Shown here piece by piece: positions 62,701 to 64,000 of a stretch of 64,000 bases of DNA (position 1 is the first letter of the stretch; the number at the start of each line of letters is the position of its first letter). The notes under the pieces were generated by a model, which saw only the letters and a list, made by a program, of their open reading frames with translations, did not search any database and was not told the DNA's origin. The DNA comes from Hyaloperonospora brassicae (taxonomy: Eukaryota; Oomycota; Peronosporomycetes; Peronosporales; Peronosporaceae), in the NCBI GenBank assembly GCA_947650285.1, contig CANTFL010001458.1:124001-188000 (forward strand), written 5' to 3'. Made by a program: the position numbers and the translations under genes.

Positions 62701-64000
62701 TGATCGCGATCGTGACCATCGATCAGGTAGGCGATCGCGATCAAGTTGGTGTGGAGCACACCATGTGATCCGCGATCAGCAAGGCAATCATGATCAGGAA
62801 GCAATCGAGATCGTGATCAGTGATCAGATATGTGGTCGCGATCGTGATCATTGATCAGGACGGTCATCGCGATCGTGATCATTGATCAGGTAGGTGATTG
62901 TGACCAAGTTGATGTGGAGCACACCATGTGATCCGCGACCAGCAAGGCGATCACGATCAGGAAGCGATCGAGATCGTGATCAGTGAAATGATCAGGTATG
63001 TGATCGCGATCAAGCTGGTGTGGAGCACACCATGTGATCCGCGATCAGCAAGGCGATCACGATCAGGAAGCGATCGAGATCGTGATCAGTGATCAGGTAT
63101 GTGATCGCGATCGTGATCATTGATCAGGTAGGTGATCGCGATCAAGCTGGTGTGGAGCACACCATGTGATCCGCGACCAGCAAGGCGATCACGATCAGGA
63201 AGCGATCGAGATCGTGATCAGTGATCAGGAATGTGATCGCGATCGTGATCATTGATCAGGTAGGTGATCGCGATCAAGTTGGTGTGGAGCACACCATGTG
63301 ATCCGCGATCAGCAAGGCGATCACGATCAGGAAGCGATCGAGATCGTGACCAGTGATCAGGTATGTGATCGCGATCGTGACCATCGATCAGGTAGGCGAT
63401 CGCGATCAAGTTGGTGTGGAGCACACCATGTGATCCGCGATCAGCAAGGCGATCATGATCAGGAAGCGATCGAGATCGTGATCAGTGATCAGGTATGTGA
63501 TCGCGATCGTGATCATTGATCAGGTAGGTGATCGCGATCAAGTTGGTGTGGAGCACACCATGTGATCCGCGACCAGCAAGGCGATCACGATCAGGAAGCG
63601 ATCGAGATTGTGATCAGTGATCAGATACGTGATCGCGATCGTGACCATCGATCATGTGGGTGATCGCGATCAAGTTGGTGTGGAGCACACCATGTGATTC
63701 GCGATCAGCAAGGCGATCACGGTCGAAAAGCAATCGAGATCGTGATCAGTGATCAGATATGTGGTTGTGATCGTGACCATCGATCAGGTACTTGATCGCG
63801 ATCAACTTGGTGTGGAGCACACCATGTGATCCTTGATCAGCAAGACGATCACGATCAGGAAGCGATCGAGATCGTGATCAGTGATCAGAAATGTGATCGC
63901 GGTCGTGACCATTGATCAGGTAGGTGATCGCGATCAAGTTGGTGTGGAGCACACCATGTGATCCGCGATCAGCAAGGCGATCACGATCAGGAAGCGATCG
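59791..64000 (+). repeat. Right-end higher-order repeats (5 and 12 long units)
   Basis: The mark CGATCATGTGGG lies at 59791, 61406, 62066 and 63649. The spacings are 1615, 660 (5 x 132) and 1583 (12 x 132 less 1). Each mark is followed by GTGATTCGCGATC, then in most copies GGTCGAAAAGCAATCG, then TACTTGATCGCG and CCTTGATCAGCAAGACG. AGGACGGTCATCG occurs at 60588 and 62857. The array runs on past the window end, in mid-unit at 64000. Confidence 0.85.

Larger units (their letters stand above)
1..64000 (+). repeat. GATC-rich satellite-like tandem array filling the whole window
   Basis: Every stretch of the window can be read as a copy or rearranged copy of one repeat family with 101-bp and 132-bp units. 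The constant landmarks are GTGGAGCACACC, GATCAGCAAGGCGATCACG and GAAGCGATCGAGATCG, always in the same order and the same orientation, so the array is head-to-tail with no inversion seen. Neither end of the array lies inside the window. No unique DNA longer than about 30 bp interrupts it, and there is no credible coding, RNA or transposon sequence. Tandem arrays of this size with nested higher-order repeats are typical of eukaryotic satellite DNA; that assignment is an inference, since nothing here identifies the host. The unit is not one I recognise from a named satellite family. Confidence 0.98.

Noticed and set aside
1..64000. Telomeric or simple microsatellite array
   Set aside because: The hexamer character is only a trace inside a 101/132-bp unit; no exact 5-8 bp repeat runs for more than two or three copies.
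1..64000. tRNA, rRNA or other structured RNA genes
   Set aside because: No conserved tRNA or rRNA landmarks were seen, and every region is accounted for by the repeat. The abundant hairpin potential comes from palindromic GATC motifs.

Overview
The window is one uninterrupted, head-to-tail tandem-repeat (satellite-like) array from the first base to the last. I found no protein-coding gene, RNA gene, mobile element or unique-sequence segment in it. There are two basic units. One is 101 bp (phase confirmed at 13791, 13892 and back to 12680). The other is 132 bp (24632 to 24764), which is the 101-bp unit plus a 31-bp internal duplication. From the spacing I estimate roughly 500 to 560 units, all in the same orientation. 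The 101-bp consensus has 10 GATC sites, 9 CpG, 52.5% G+C and a strong strand bias (32 G against 21 C on the + strand). GATC sites fall on a roughly 6-bp lattice, so the unit looks like an old hexamer repeat interrupted once by a GATC-free 24-bp linker. That linker carries a dyad, TGGTGTG-GAG-CACACCA.

Layout: 1-4640 mixes 132- and 101-bp units. 4641-12679 is 101-bp units carrying many short, mostly G/A-rich filler sequences, nearly all at the slot where the 31-bp segment belongs. 12680-17990 is an almost perfect 101-bp core, with 34 consecutive copies identical by eye. 17991-21650 is a slightly drifting continuation with a few A/T-rich fillers. 21651-34944 switches to 132-bp units with box-less composite units and local higher-order duplications (820 bp, about 1,210 bp). 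34945-52010 is two adjacent copies of a segment of about 8.4 to 8.6 kb, with smaller duplications nested inside (1,056 bp, 326 bp). 52011-64000 is a diverged 132-bp mosaic with multiples of 132 bp (396, 660, about 1,583 bp) repeated locally.

Structural variants of the unit (31-bp gain or loss, 35-bp loss, 67-bp loss) are each bounded by direct repeats inside the unit (23, 8 and 8 bp), so recombination or slippage between internal repeats explains most of the length variation.

Organism: not determinable from this window. A 64-kb homogeneous array with nested higher-order repeats is most typical of eukaryotic satellite DNA (centromeric, pericentromeric or subtelomeric). High CpG (observed/expected about 1.35 in the consensus) argues against a genome with heavy historical CpG methylation, at least for the young core. 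The right-hand part shows many CpG to TpG/CpA changes. An assembly or consensus artefact cannot be excluded for the perfect core and the filler zone.
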